64,000 bases of DNA from CAVVAL01 sp963742725 (GCA_963742725.1 CAVUMX010000003.1:2232001-2296000), one strand, 5' to 3'; shown: positions 1-8,942, counted from the stretch's first letter. Translations and numbers: made by a program. The notes: generated from the letters alone by a model not told the origin.

Positions 1-1291
1 CGTGGGCGCGCCACCGCTGCACCGCCGCCGCGCGGGCCACCGCGACCCGGGCGGCGACCACCGCGCTCGCCTCCATGTACGTCACCTCCGAGAGCAGCGC
101 CGACCTCGTCACCGGCGGCAGTTGAAGCTGGATGTCGATGCGGTCGAGCAGCGGTCCGGACAGCCGGCCGAGGTAGCGCCGTTTGGTCGCGCTGCCGCAG
201 ACGCAGGCGATGTCGCCGGCCGCGCTGGCGCACGGGCAGGGGTTCGCCGCGAGCACCAGCTGCACCCGCGCCGGATACCGCGCGACACCGCCCGCACGGG
301 CGATCACGACCTCGCCGCGTTCCAGCGGTTGGCGCAGGGCGTCGAGCGTGCGCGCGGGGAACTCGGGTGCCTCGTCGAGGAGCAGGACGCCGTGATGGGC
401 CAGCGACAGTGCGCCCGGCTTCGGCAGACCTGTCCCGCCGCCGACGAGCGCGGCCATGCTCGCCGTGTGGTGCGGCGCCTGGTACGGCGGACGCTGGATC
501 AGCGGCGCACCGGCTACCAGCGCGCCCGCGACCGAGTGCAGCGCCGTCACCTCCAGGGCGGCGTCGACGTCGAGCGGAGGGAGCAGCCCCGGTAGGCGCT
601 CGGCGAGCATGGTCTTGCCGGCTCCGGGCGGACCGAACAGTGCGACGTGATGACCACCCGCCGCGGCGACCTCGATCGCCGTGCGACCCGCAGCCTGGCC
701 GACGATGTCCGCGAGATCGAGGGGCGGCGCCTCGCTGTCCGGCTGCGGTGGCGGGGCGGGCGCCGGGACCGGGGCGAAGTCACCGCGCGCGTACCGCAGC
801 AGCTCCCGCAGCGTCGCGACGGGAAACGCCCGGACGCCCGGGACGAGCAGAGCCTCCGCCGCGTTCGCCGCCGGCACGACCACCCGTCGCACGCCGGCTC
901 GCATCGCCGCCAGCACCGCCGGCAGGACGCCCCGGATCGACCGGACCCGCCCGTCCAGGCCCAGTTCGCCGATGAACGCCGTCCCGACCAACCCGGACTC
1001 GGGCACCACGCCTGCCGCCGTCAGGATCGCCGCCGCGACCGCCACGTCGAACCCGCTCCCGTGCTTCGGCAGCGACGCCGGACTGAGGCCGACGGTGATC
1101 CGGTGCGCCGGCCACGTCTCCCCCGAGTTGAGCACCGCCGCGCGCACGCGGTCCCGGGCCTGGGACACCGACGGATCCGGCAGCCCGGTGATGACGATCC
1201 CGGGAAGGCCCGTCGCGAGATGCGCCTCGACCTCGACGAGATGGCCCTGGACGCCGACGAGCGCCACCGAGACAGCGCGCGCGAACGCCAT
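1..1291 (-). CDS. comM: YifB/ComM family Mg-chelatase-like AAA+ ATPase (3' end beyond window)
   Basis: The leftward gene starts with ATG at 1291 and runs off the left edge after about 430 codons. The N-terminal part (MAFARAVSVALVGVQG, then LSPASLPKHGSGFDVA) is the ChlI-like/Lon-protease-fold domain of the YifB family. The AAA+ core follows with Walker A GPPGAGKTML near residue 225 and Walker B LLLDEAPEF near residue 315. A Cys-rich stretch (NPCPCASAAGDIACVCG) is typical of the family. ComM-type proteins are hexameric helicases that help branch migration of incoming DNA during transformation; the role in actinomycetes is less clear. The start overlaps the yraN stop by one base (TGATG), so the two are probably co-translated. 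dprA usually follows in this group and would lie off the edge. Confidence in the family is high. Confidence 0.93.
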   Translation of the reverse strand, partial: MAFARAVSVALVGVQGHLVEVEAHLATGLPGIVITGLPDPSVSQARDRVRAAVLNSGETWPAHRITVGLSPASLPKHGSGFDVAVAAAILTAAGVVPESGLVGTAFIGELGLDGRVRSIRGVLPAVLAAMRAGVRRVVVPAANAAEALLVPGVRAFPVATLRELLRYARGDFAPVPAPAPPPQPDSEAPPLDLADIVGQAAGRTAIEVAAAGGHHVALFGPPGAGKTMLAERLPGLLPPLDVDAALEVTALHSVAGALVAGAPLIQRPPYQAPHHTASMAALVGGGTGLPKPGALSLAHHGVLLLDEAPEFPARTLDALRQPLERGEVVIARAGGVARYPARVQLVLAANPCPCASAAGDIACVCGSATKRRYLGRLSGPLLDRIDIQLQLPPVTRSALLSEVTYMEASAVVAARVAVARAAAVQRWRAH

Positions 1292-1647
1292 CAGAACGCC
1301 CCGCGCAGGTGCTCGACGCGCGCGGCACCAGCCTGCTGCGGGTACACGCTGAGCACATCGAACCGGACCTCCGGCGGACGCAGCCCCGACTCAGCCAGCC
1401 ACAGCGTGGCGAGCCGCCTGATCCGGACGATCTTCGCCCGCACCACCGCTTCGGCCGCCGTCCCGAACTGACTGGAGCGTCTGGTCTTGACCTCGCAGAA
1501 GACCACCGCGCGGCCGTCCCGGGCCACGATGTCGAGCTCGCCGTGGGCGCAGCGCCAGTTCCGGTCGAGGACGACCAGACCGGCCGCCGTCAGGTGCCGC
1601 TCCGCTACTCGCTCCCCGTACGCGCCGACCGCGTCCTTCGCCCGCAT
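1291..1647 (-). CDS. yraN: YraN family (UPF0102) putative endonuclease
   Basis: This 118-residue protein fits the UPF0102/YraN family in length and motifs: GAYGERVAERHL at the N terminus, then GELDIVARDG and VVFCEVKTRR. The last two form the E-x(n)-D-x(n)-ExK core of restriction-endonuclease-like nucleases. The open frame extends further upstream, but the ATG at 1647 is preceded by a GAGGAGG-type ribosome site and matches the usual start (MRAKDAVGAYGE). The exact role is unknown; a Holliday-junction or DNA-processing nuclease is often suggested. It lies directly before comM, as in many actinobacteria. Confidence 0.9.
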   Translation of the reverse strand: MRAKDAVGAYGERVAERHLTAAGLVVLDRNWRCAHGELDIVARDGRAVVFCEVKTRRSSQFGTAAEAVVRAKIVRIRRLATLWLAESGLRPPEVRFDVLSVYPQQAGAARVEHLRGAF

Positions 1648-1777
1648 GGCTCGCCTCCTCGATCCTCGGCTGCCATCAGCGTCGTGGCGATGCCGGCCCG
1701 AAGCACGAGGCAGCGGACGATCTGTGGATGACGGATGCCAATGTGGACAACCGGAGGCGGCGGCGCCAGATGTGCTA

Positions 1778-1805
1778 AGTGCCGGGAGGTCGCCCTCCCG
1801 GCACT
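1778..1805 (-). terminator. 12-bp perfect hairpin upstream of yraN
   Basis: AGTGCCGGGAGG and its exact complement flank a TCGC loop. It lies in the 347-bp gene-free stretch (1648-1994) between the peptidase gene and yraN, so it most likely ends the leftward transcript of the peptidase. No U-run follows on either strand, as is common in high-GC actinomycetes. A protein-binding or RNA-regulatory role cannot be excluded. Confidence 0.5.
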
Positions 1806-1868
1806 CCGCGAGCGATGTGTTAGCGGTTCGGCCCATGTGCCTCTCGGCCGACACCGGCCCAACGACTC

Positions 1869-1989
1869 GCGTTACGACGGGCCGCACCAGGACGGCCGTG
1901 TAATGACGACCGCCTACGAGTGCCGGCGGCAGCGGCGGCGCGTATGGCTTGCCGGCGGCAGAGCCGCCGCGTCACGACGGGCCGCACCA
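1869..1989. repeat. Pair of 21-bp direct repeats 100 bp apart in an intergenic stretch
   Basis: GCGT(T/C)ACGACGGGCCGCACCA occurs at about 1869-1889 and 1969-1989, one mismatch apart. Between them GCCGGCGGCA also occurs twice (about 1922-1931 and 1951-1960). The rest of the 1648-1994 gap shows no convincing coding region. The repeat could be a replication-slippage product or a pair of binding sites. Confidence 0.45.
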
Positions 1990-1994
1990 CGACG

Positions 1995-3671
1995 TCACCG
2001 CGACCGCCGACGCCTGGCGTGCCACATCACCACAGCGGCCTCACCACGGGAGGGAAGGCTGCCCGGTGGCACGCTTCGCACCTGGTTCGAACACCGGCGG
2101 CGCGGCGGGGCACGGGTGCCGCGCTTCGGCACGGCGAGATCGACGAGGTACCGGTCGGTCACCGCCGTCGAGCACTCGCCGCGCCCGTAGACGCCGTGTC
2201 CCCATCCCTCGTACGTGACCAGCGTCGCCGCCCGGCCGAGTTGCCGGGCGGCATTCGTCGCCCAGACGTGCGCGGTCGCCGGGTCGTACAGCGGGTTGGT
2301 CATCAGGATCGGCGCCGTGCCGCGCACCGGCAGGCGGTGCTGCGGGTTGTTCACCGGCGCTCCGAACCCGAGGCAGCCCGCCCCGACGCCCCAGGCCAGC
2401 GGCGACATCCCCATGTGCGGCGCCAACCGCTCCGCCTGCGCCCAGAGCCGGGCCGCCTCGCGGTAGTCGCGGACCTGGAACCGCCAGTCCTCGCAGAACA
2501 CCGTGAGCGGATGCCTCGCCACCTCCGGCGCGGCACCGGCCCGCACGGCACCCACCCGCTCAACACCCACCCGCTCAACACCGGCCCGCACGGCACCCAC
2601 CCGCTCACCGCCAGCTGGCACACCAGTGCTGGCGAGCCGCAGGTCGGCCGGCTCGCCAGCGCCCCGCACGGCACCGGCACCGGCACCGGCACCGGCCAGC
2701 AGCGTCCGCGCCGCCGGCAGTGGCGTTCCGGAGTTCAACGCGGCGAGCACGTCGGCGATCCATTTCCAGTCCGGTCCGCAGAAGGCTTCGAGCGTGGCGG
2801 ACCTGATGTCCCACGAGGTCAGCGCGCGGGTCGGGTCCTCCGGGTGGGGCAGTTCGCCGCGGTCGGCCTTGGCGATCACTTCCTTCCAGACCCGCGACGC
2901 ACCGGGATCAGGCACGGCGCACCGCGCGTCGCGGGCGCACCACTTCACGAATTCCCGGAAGTTCGCCTCGCCGTCGGCGGTCTCGGTCAGTAGGAAGTCG
3001 CGCGTGCCGAGGCTGTGGTCCATGTTGCTGTCGATCACCAGCGCGCGGAAGTTCTTCGGGTACCGCTCGGCGTACTGCTGGCCGATGAGCGTGCCGTATG
3101 AGACGCCGTAGTAGTTGATCTTCCGTTCGCCGAGCGCGATCGGCAGGGCGTCGATGTCCTGGATGACGTTGCTGGTGTCGACGTGGTCGAACAGCGGCCC
3201 GGTACGCGCCCGGCAGTCCTTGCCTAGTTCCGCGTTGTAGGCGACCAGCCGGTCGAAGTCCGCCTGGCTGGTGAGCACCGGGGTCGGGGCCTTGGCCATC
3301 AGCTCGGCGCTGCACACCACCGGGTTGCTCCGGGCGACTCCGCGCGGGTCGAAGCCGACGATGTCGAAGCTGGCCAGGAGCTCCGGCGTGAAGACCTCCG
3401 CCGCGCCGAGCACCGCGTTGACACCGGAGCCACCCGGACCGCCCGGGTTGATGACCAGGATGCCGATCCGCTTCGCCGGGTCGGTGGCCTTGCGCCGGGC
3501 CACCGCGAGGTCGAACCTGGGCCCGCGTGGCTTGTTCCAGTCGATCGGGACGCGCAGCGCGCCACACTCGGCGGTCGGATCCTCCTCGCACGCAGCCCAC
3601 GAAACCGACCCGCCACGGACCGCATGTCTTGGTCCTTCCCGTGTGTGGAACAGGAACCAACCAAGCCTCAC
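1995..3671 (-). CDS. TAP-like alpha/beta hydrolase (tripeptidyl aminopeptidase family)
   Basis: This is a 558-residue protein of the Streptomyces-type tripeptidyl aminopeptidase/SlpD-E family. It has a family-typical start of the fold (TAECGALRVPIDW), an oxyanion stretch NPGGPGGSG, the nucleophile elbow GVSYGT (Ser near residue 195), the acid region NPLYDPAT and the histidine in GWGHGVYG. Relatives normally begin with a secretory signal peptide. Here the frame opens at a GTG (3671) with only about 25 residues before the conserved domain and no hydrophobic signal, so the export signal seems lost or misplaced. A Gly/Ala/Val/Arg-rich insert of about 60 residues near residues 325-390 comes from simple DNA repeats. 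The gene stands alone, 65 bp downstream of the ABC pair. Activity is uncertain. Confidence 0.82.
   Translation of the reverse strand: MRLGWFLFHTREGPRHAVRGGSVSWAACEEDPTAECGALRVPIDWNKPRGPRFDLAVARRKATDPAKRIGILVINPGGPGGSGVNAVLGAAEVFTPELLASFDIVGFDPRGVARSNPVVCSAELMAKAPTPVLTSQADFDRLVAYNAELGKDCRARTGPLFDHVDTSNVIQDIDALPIALGERKINYYGVSYGTLIGQQYAERYPKNFRALVIDSNMDHSLGTRDFLLTETADGEANFREFVKWCARDARCAVPDPGASRVWKEVIAKADRGELPHPEDPTRALTSWDIRSATLEAFCGPDWKWIADVLAALNSGTPLPAARTLLAGAGAGAGAVRGAGEPADLRLASTGVPAGGERVGAVRAGVERVGVERVGAVRAGAAPEVARHPLTVFCEDWRFQVRDYREAARLWAQAERLAPHMGMSPLAWGVGAGCLGFGAPVNNPQHRLPVRGTAPILMTNPLYDPATAHVWATNAARQLGRAATLVTYEGWGHGVYGRGECSTAVTDRYLVDLAVPKRGTRAPPRRRCSNQVRSVPPGSLPSRGEAAVVMWHARRRRSR
2534..2697. 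repeat. In-frame simple-sequence expansion inside the TAP-like hydrolase gene
   Basis: A 30-bp block beginning CACCGGCCCGCACGGCACC occurs at 2534-2563 and 2579-2608 (45-bp period), with further CACCCGCTCAACAC units between. A (CACCGG)4 run follows at 2670-2697. All units keep the reading frame and encode the low-complexity insert that separates the catalytic Ser half from the Asp/His half of the enzyme. Confidence 0.7.
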
Positions 3672-3736
3672 GGAAGCGGCGTAAAGGACACATCACTCCA
3701 CAGGACGACACAACACCGGGGATGACCCCGACCTGA

Positions 3737-5554
3737 TCACCGCGTCTGCGACACCCAGGACTCGTGCAGGTGCGCATACGGCGATCCACTCTGGACGACC
3801 AGTTCGGCGTGCGGTCCGCGCTGCACGACGCGACCGGCGTCGACCACGATCACCTCGTCGGCGGCCTCGGCGGTGGAGAGCCGGTGCGCGATCGCGAGCG
3901 TCGTCCGCCCCCGGGTGAGGGAGTCCAGCGCCCGCTGGAGCCGGACCTCCGTGGCCGGGTCGACCGCCGACGTGGCCTCGTCGAGGACGAGCAGGTCGGG
4001 GTCGGCGAGGTAGGCCCGCGCGATCGCCACGAGCTGCCGCTCGCCGACGCTCAACGACTCGCCGCGCTCACCGACATGGCTGTCGAGCCCGGCCGGCAGC
4101 GCCTCCAGCCAGTCGGCCAGGCCGAGTTCGGTGAAGGCGAGGCGGATGTCGTCGTCGTGGGCGCCGGGGCGGCCGTACCGGACGTTGTCGCCGACCGTCC
4201 CGTCGAACAGGAACCCGTCCTGCGGCACCATCACGACCCGCGACCGCAGCGACTCGAACCGGACGGACCGCAGCGGCACACCGGACAGCAGCACGGAACC
4301 GCTGGTCGGGTCCATGAGCCGGGTCAGCAGCTTCGCGAACGTCGTCTTGCCGGATCCGGTCTCCCCCACGACCGCCACCCGGGTCTGCGGCGCGATCGTC
4401 AGGTCGACGTCGCTGAGCACCTCGGGCCCGCCCGGGTACGCGAAGTGGACGTGCTGGAACGACACGCCGACCGGGCCGGGCGGAAGGTCGCGTCCGCCCG
4501 GACCGGGGTCGGCGACGTCCGGCTCGACGTCGAGCACGTCGAGGACGCGGCGCCAGCCGGCGATCGCGTTCTGCGACTCGTTCAGGACCTCCGTCGAGAC
4601 CTGCACGGGCTGCACGAACAGCGTCGCCAGGAACAGGAACGCGGTCAGCTCGCCGACGGTCAGGTCACCGTCGACGCCGAGCAGGACGCCCACGATCACG
4701 ACCGACGCGTTCGCCAGCCCGGCCACGATCTCGCCGGTGGAGAACGCCAGCACGCTGACGCGCTGGGCACGGGTCTGCTCGCGCCGGTAGCCGCCGATGG
4801 CGTCGTCGAGGCGGGCGGCCGTCCGGGCCTGCACGCCGTACGCCCGGATCACGGACGCCCCGACCACGGTCTCCGCGATCACACCGAGCATCTCGCCGAC
4901 CCGTTCGCGGACACGCCCGTACGCCCTGGCCAGCCGCCGCTGGAAGAACCGCAGGCACACCAGCAGCGGGACGAAGCACGCGTACACGACCAGCGTGAGC
5001 TGCCACGAGTACACGAACATCAGGGCGCTCGCCACGATCAGCTGCCCGATGCTGACCACGAACAGGATGCCGCCGAACTGCACGAACTGGCTGATCTGGT
5101 CCACGTCGGTGGTGACCCGGGAGACGAGCGACCCGCGCCGCTCGGCCTGCTGGTGCAGCATCGACAGGTCGTGGATGTGCCGGAACGCCTTGGTGCGCAG
5201 GGTGGCCAGCGCCGTCTCGCTGGTGCGGTAGAGGCGCACGTTCATCGCGTACGCCGAGACCGCCGTCACCACGACGGCGACCGCCGCCAGCGCCACCAGC
5301 ACCGCGACGACGCCCAGGTCGGGGCCGCCCGGCACCCGCAGGCCCCGGTCGATCGTCTGTTGGACCGCCACCGGCACGACGAGCCGCCCGCCCGTCGCGA
5401 CCAGCGCCAGCAGAAGGGTGCCGGCGATCCCGTCCCGCAGCTCCGGCGTCAGCCGCACCCCCCGCACGAACGTCCGCCAAGCCCCCTGCTCTTCGGAACT
5501 TGTGGCCCGGCCCGCAGGCGCGACCGGGCGCATGGCGGTGGTGTTGACGCTCAT
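3737..5554 (-). CDS. ABC exporter half-transporter, heterodimer subunit with canonical Walker B
   Basis: This is a 605-residue type-IV (exporter) half-transporter: about six membrane segments in residues 40-330, then a nucleotide-binding domain with Walker A VVGETGSGKTT, signature LSVGERQ and Walker B LLVLDEATSAVD. The signature is non-canonical (LSGGQ is usual) while the catalytic glutamate is present. Its partner just upstream (5551-7368) has the opposite pattern, so the two fit a heterodimer with one degenerate ATP site. The start ATG overlaps the partner's stop by 4 bp (ATGA). The substrate is unknown; relatives export drugs, lipids or peptides. Confidence 0.93.
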   Translation of the reverse strand: MSVNTTAMRPVAPAGRATSSEEQGAWRTFVRGVRLTPELRDGIAGTLLLALVATGGRLVVPVAVQQTIDRGLRVPGGPDLGVVAVLVALAAVAVVVTAVSAYAMNVRLYRTSETALATLRTKAFRHIHDLSMLHQQAERRGSLVSRVTTDVDQISQFVQFGGILFVVSIGQLIVASALMFVYSWQLTLVVYACFVPLLVCLRFFQRRLARAYGRVRERVGEMLGVIAETVVGASVIRAYGVQARTAARLDDAIGGYRREQTRAQRVSVLAFSTGEIVAGLANASVVIVGVLLGVDGDLTVGELTAFLFLATLFVQPVQVSTEVLNESQNAIAGWRRVLDVLDVEPDVADPGPGGRDLPPGPVGVSFQHVHFAYPGGPEVLSDVDLTIAPQTRVAVVGETGSGKTTFAKLLTRLMDPTSGSVLLSGVPLRSVRFESLRSRVVMVPQDGFLFDGTVGDNVRYGRPGAHDDDIRLAFTELGLADWLEALPAGLDSHVGERGESLSVGERQLVAIARAYLADPDLLVLDEATSAVDPATEVRLQRALDSLTRGRTTLAIAHRLSTAEAADEVIVVDAGRVVQRGPHAELVVQSGSPYAHLHESWVSQTR

Positions 5555-7368
5555 GCGGGCACCTCCGCGTCGGCGAGTTCGGCGGCGCGTTCCCGCTCCC
5601 GTTCGCGTTCCGCCTCGGCGTACGCGGTGACGAGGTTGGCGTACCCCGGCGAGGCGCTGAGCAGCTCGTGGTGGCTGCCCCGGGCCAGGACGCGGCCGTT
5701 CTCCAGGTAGGCGACCTCGTCCGCGAGCGCGATCGTCGCCTGCCGGTACGCCACGACGAGGACGGTCGCGGACAGCTCGGCGCTGCGCAGGCCGCGCAGG
5801 ATCTCAGCTTCGACAGCGGGGTCGACGCTGCTGGTCGCGTCGTCCAGGACGAGGAGCCGGGGACGGCGCACGAGCGCCCGGGCGAGCGCCAGCCGCTGCC
5901 GCTGCCCGCCGGACAGCGACGTTCCCCGCTCGCCGACCCGGGTGTCGAGTCCGCCGGGCAGCGCCCGCACGAACTTCTCCGCCTGGGCGAGCCGGAGCGC
6001 GGCCCACACGTCGTCGTCGGAGGCGTCCAGGCCGAGGGTCACGTTGCCCCGGACGGTGTCGTCGAAGACGAACGTCGTCTGCGGGACCAGCGCCACGGCG
6101 CCGCTCACCTCGCCGGCTGCGAGGGTCCGTACGTCCACCCCGGCGAGATCGACCGTGCCGGAGCCAGGGTCTACGAGCCGGCTCACCAGCGTGGTCAGCG
6201 TGGACTTGCCGGATCCGGTCGGGCCGACGAGCGCGGTGGTGCGGCCGGGGGCGAGTTCGATGTCGACGCCGTGCAGGACTTCGTCCCCGTCCTCATAAGT
6301 GAATGAAACGTTACTCAGCGTGAGCGCCGCCGGGCCTGCGCCGGGCAACCGGCCCTCGCCGTAGCGCATGGCGCTGTCTTCGGTGAGCACGCTCTGGACC
6401 CGCTCCCAGCCGGCCACGCTGCGCGGCAGGTCGCCGAGTACCCAGCTGATCGCCCGCAGCGGGAACGCCAGCACGGTGAACAGGAACGCCACGCTGACCA
6501 GGTCCTGGACGGTCACGGCGCCGGCCTGGAGCCGGACCGCACCCACCATCAGCACGACCAGCGTGCCGAGGTTCGGCAGCATCTCCATCAGCGGGTCGAA
6601 CAGGCCACGGATGCGACCCACCCGCACCATGGCGTCGCGCAGCTCGACCGCGCGTGTCCCGAACCGCTCGGTCTCCGCCGCTTCCCGGCCGAGCGTCTTG
6701 ACGACCAGGGCGCCGTCGAAGCTCTCGTGTGCCATCGCGGACAGGTCGGCGCGGAGCTGCTGGGCCTCCATGGCGCGCGGCGACATCCGGCGCGAATAGG
6801 CGACGTTGAGGGTGAACACCACCGGGAACACCAGCAGTCCGACCAGCGCCAACACCCAGTCCGTGACGAACAGGGCAGTCGCCGCGACGGCCACCATGAA
6901 GACGACGCCCACCGCGAACGGGAACGGCGCGATCGGCGACCAGGTGGCCTCGACGTCGCTGTTGGCGTTCGACAGCAGGGAACCGGTGGGGTGGCGGTGG
7001 TGCCAGGCCAGCGGCAGTTCCAGGTACTTGCGGGTGACGCGGCGCCGGTACGTGGCCTGGAGCCGGAACTGCATGACGCCCGCGGCGAGGCGCCGGCCGA
7101 GGATCCCGGCGACCTTGAGGACGGCCACCCCCAGGATCGCCGCGGACGCGAAGGCGAGCGCGCTGACCGTGACGTCGCCCGAATCGAACGCGGGGACGAT
7201 CACCCGGCCCGCCACCGCGCCGAACACGAACGCGGTCGCGACCGTCATCAGCCCGAACAGGGCACTGCCGACCGCGCTGACCGCGAAGATCCGCGGCTCC
7301 TCACGGACGGAGATCCACAGGACGCGCAGCCCCCGCCGCACCACGTCCTTCTGATCGCTGCGTGCCAC
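5551..7368 (-). CDS. ABC exporter half-transporter, heterodimer subunit with degenerate Walker B
   Basis: This 605-residue membrane-ABC fusion has the same length as its partner when the GTG at 7368 is used as start. That GTG follows GAGGGGAGAACA, a good ribosome site; an ATG at 7431 would add 21 residues without one. Walker A is LVGPTGSGKST, the signature is the perfect LSGGQRQ, and Walker B is LLVLDDATSSVD, with Asp in place of the catalytic Glu. In heterodimeric exporters such as TM287/288 or LmrCD this marks the non-hydrolytic site. It is the first gene of the two-gene operon. The C terminus is charged (repeated RERERE). Confidence 0.92.
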   Translation of the reverse strand: MARSDQKDVVRRGLRVLWISVREEPRIFAVSAVGSALFGLMTVATAFVFGAVAGRVIVPAFDSGDVTVSALAFASAAILGVAVLKVAGILGRRLAAGVMQFRLQATYRRRVTRKYLELPLAWHHRHPTGSLLSNANSDVEATWSPIAPFPFAVGVVFMVAVAATALFVTDWVLALVGLLVFPVVFTLNVAYSRRMSPRAMEAQQLRADLSAMAHESFDGALVVKTLGREAAETERFGTRAVELRDAMVRVGRIRGLFDPLMEMLPNLGTLVVLMVGAVRLQAGAVTVQDLVSVAFLFTVLAFPLRAISWVLGDLPRSVAGWERVQSVLTEDSAMRYGEGRLPGAGPAALTLSNVSFTYEDGDEVLHGVDIELAPGRTTALVGPTGSGKSTLTTLVSRLVDPGSGTVDLAGVDVRTLAAGEVSGAVALVPQTTFVFDDTVRGNVTLGLDASDDDVWAALRLAQAEKFVRALPGGLDTRVGERGTSLSGGQRQRLALARALVRRPRLLVLDDATSSVDPAVEAEILRGLRSAELSATVLVVAYRQATIALADEVAYLENGRVLARGSHHELLSASPGYANLVTAYAEAERERERERAAELADAEVPA

Positions 7369-7471
7369 TGTTCTCCCCTCGCCGGCGCCCTGACCCACAG
7401 TCACATGCAAGTCCGACAATCTCGAACGCATTCCCGCCCGGACGTGCGCCAGGCCACATCGGCCCTCCCTC

Positions 7472-7477
7472 TACGCT
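7472..7477 (+). promoter_or_regulatory. -10 element for a leaderless transcript
   Basis: TACGCT lies exactly 6 nt before the ATG at 7484, which has no ribosome site. This is the classic leaderless spacing of actinobacteria. No clear -35 is seen. Confidence 0.5.
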
Positions 7478-7483
7478 CAGGGC

Positions 7484-8119
7484 ATGAAGCCCCACTCCCG
7501 CGTCGAACGGGCCGCCCTCGCCGACCTCATGGAAGACCTCGGGCCGGACGCGCCGACCCTGTGCGGCGACTGGGACACCTACGACCTGGCGGCCCACCTC
7601 GTGGCGCGGGACCGCCGACCCGACTCCGGTCCGGGTCTCGTCGTGCCCGCCCTCGCCGGCTGGACGGAGAAGGTCCGCCGCGGCATCCGCGCCGACACGC
7701 CCTACGCCGAGCTGATCGGCCTGGTCCGCTCCGGGCCGCCCGTGTGGAGCCCCGTCGGGCTGCCGTTCATCGAGGCGGCGTCGAACACGGTCGAGTACTA
7801 CATCCACCACGAGGACGTCCGGCGCGCGCAGCCCGGCTGGGCTCCCCGCGCGGTGCCGACAGGGCTGGAGGACTCGCTGTGGTCCCGGCTCCGCGCCGGC
7901 GCCACGTTCATGCTGCGCGGCGCGCCGACGGGCGTCCGGCTGCGGACCCCGGACGGACGCGAGATCACCGCGAAGTCCATGGAACCGCTGGTCACGGTCA
8001 CGGCCGCGCCGAGCGAGCTGATCCTCTACTGCGCCGGGCGGCAGTCGGTGGCCCGGGTGGATGCCCAGGGCGACCCGGACGCCGTCGCCGCTCTCGCCGC
8101 CGCTGCGCTGAAGATCTGA
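7484..8119 (+). CDS. TIGR03085 family metal-binding protein (DinB/mycothiol-type fold)
   Basis: This 211-residue protein has the N-terminal pattern of the TIGR03085 and maleylpyruvate-isomerase-like group: an ERAALADLM helix, PTLCGDWDTYDLAAHLVARDRR with the first metal-ligand His, and EYYIHHEDVRRAQPGW with the His pair. Proteins of this DinB-like superfamily bind a divalent metal and many use mycothiol; the reaction of this subgroup is not established. It is transcribed away from the ABC exporter operon and ends in the bidirectional hairpin at 8126-8166. Start choice rests on the 6-nt-spaced -10 element and on the family N terminus. Confidence 0.88.
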   Translation: MKPHSRVERAALADLMEDLGPDAPTLCGDWDTYDLAAHLVARDRRPDSGPGLVVPALAGWTEKVRRGIRADTPYAELIGLVRSGPPVWSPVGLPFIEAASNTVEYYIHHEDVRRAQPGWAPRAVPTGLEDSLWSRLRAGATFMLRGAPTGVRLRTPDGREITAKSMEPLVTVTAAPSELILYCAGRQSVARVDAQGDPDAVAALAAAALKI

Positions 8120-8125
8120 GTTCCG

Positions 8126-8166
8126 ACCGGTCGGATCGTGAAGCCTGGCTTCACGATCCGACCGGT
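8126..8166. terminator. Bidirectional terminator-like 20-bp perfect inverted repeat
   Basis: ACCGGTCGGATCGTGAAGCC and its exact complement are separated by a single T, right between the converging stop codons at 8119 and 8169. It would form a very stable hairpin in either transcript. No T-run is present. Confidence 0.85.
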
Positions 8167-8168
8167 GG

Positions 8169-8936
8169 CTAGGCCAGGTGCTCCGCGAGGAGGGCTGACA
8201 GCTCGTCCGGGACGCGGAGCGGGAGGATGTGGTCGGCGCCGGCCAGCATGACGCGGCGCGCGCCGCGGATCTTCGAGGCCAGCAGGTCGCCGATGTCCGT
8301 GATGACGTCGACGTCCTCTTCGCCCAGCACGACCAGGGTGGGCACGGACACCTCACCCAGTCGCGGAATGGCCGACGGCTGCTCGATCTCCAGCTCCTCC
8401 TCCAGCATGAAGTCGAGCGCGTCGGCGATCATCGTGGCGGCGAGGTCGTCGCGGCCGACGGACAGCGGCGCCCACAGCTTCACCAGCCCGTCGGCGACGC
8501 CTTGGCGGTCACCACGCTTGAAGGCGTCCATCCGCTCCTCGTAGCCGGGCAGGCGCGGCCAGTCGTACCCGCTGAGGCCGGGCGCGACGAGCGTCAGGGT
8601 GCTCACCCGCTCCGGATGGGCCAGCGCGGTGTCGAGCGCGGTCGCGCCGCCCTGGCTCAGGCCGACGAAATGGGCCCGGTCCACGTCGAGGGCGTCCAGG
8701 ACCGCGACGGCATCGGCGACAAGCGAAAATCCCGCTTCCGGACGGGGTGAGCGCCCGTACCCGCGCGAATCCACCCTGATCACGCGGTGCCGCCCGGCCA
8801 GCGCCGGGACGATCGGGTCCCAGACCCGGGAGTCCGTCACCCCCGCGTGGAGGAGAAGTACGGGCGGTCCGTCGCCGGACACCTCCGCGTGCAGGTGGCC
8901 GCCGTTAACCGGGATTCGATGCTCCGTCGAGTTCAT
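8169..8936 (-). CDS. Alpha/beta-fold hydrolase
   Basis: This 255-residue alpha/beta hydrolase has the HGxx-like oxyanion stretch LLLHAGVTDSRVW, the strand DSRGYGRSPRP, the nucleophile elbow GLSQGG (Ser near residue 98), an acid in VLGEEDVD and the catalytic His in AGADHILPL. The frame is open further upstream, but the ATG at 8936 is preferred because TACGGT ends exactly 6 nt before it. The substrate cannot be predicted; the family includes esterases, lactonases and haloperoxidase-like enzymes. It converges on the TIGR03085 gene. Confidence 0.85.
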   Translation of the reverse strand: MNSTEHRIPVNGGHLHAEVSGDGPPVLLLHAGVTDSRVWDPIVPALAGRHRVIRVDSRGYGRSPRPEAGFSLVADAVAVLDALDVDRAHFVGLSQGGATALDTALAHPERVSTLTLVAPGLSGYDWPRLPGYEERMDAFKRGDRQGVADGLVKLWAPLSVGRDDLAATMIADALDFMLEEELEIEQPSAIPRLGEVSVPTLVVLGEEDVDVITDIGDLLASKIRGARRVMLAGADHILPLRVPDELSALLAEHLA

Positions 8937-8942
8937 GCCGTC

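Noticed and set aside
3764..5710. 648-codon + strand frame opposite the ABC exporter genes
   Set aside because: It is a His/Arg/Asp-rich shadow of the ABC genes, whose Walker and signature motifs are unambiguous on the minus strand.
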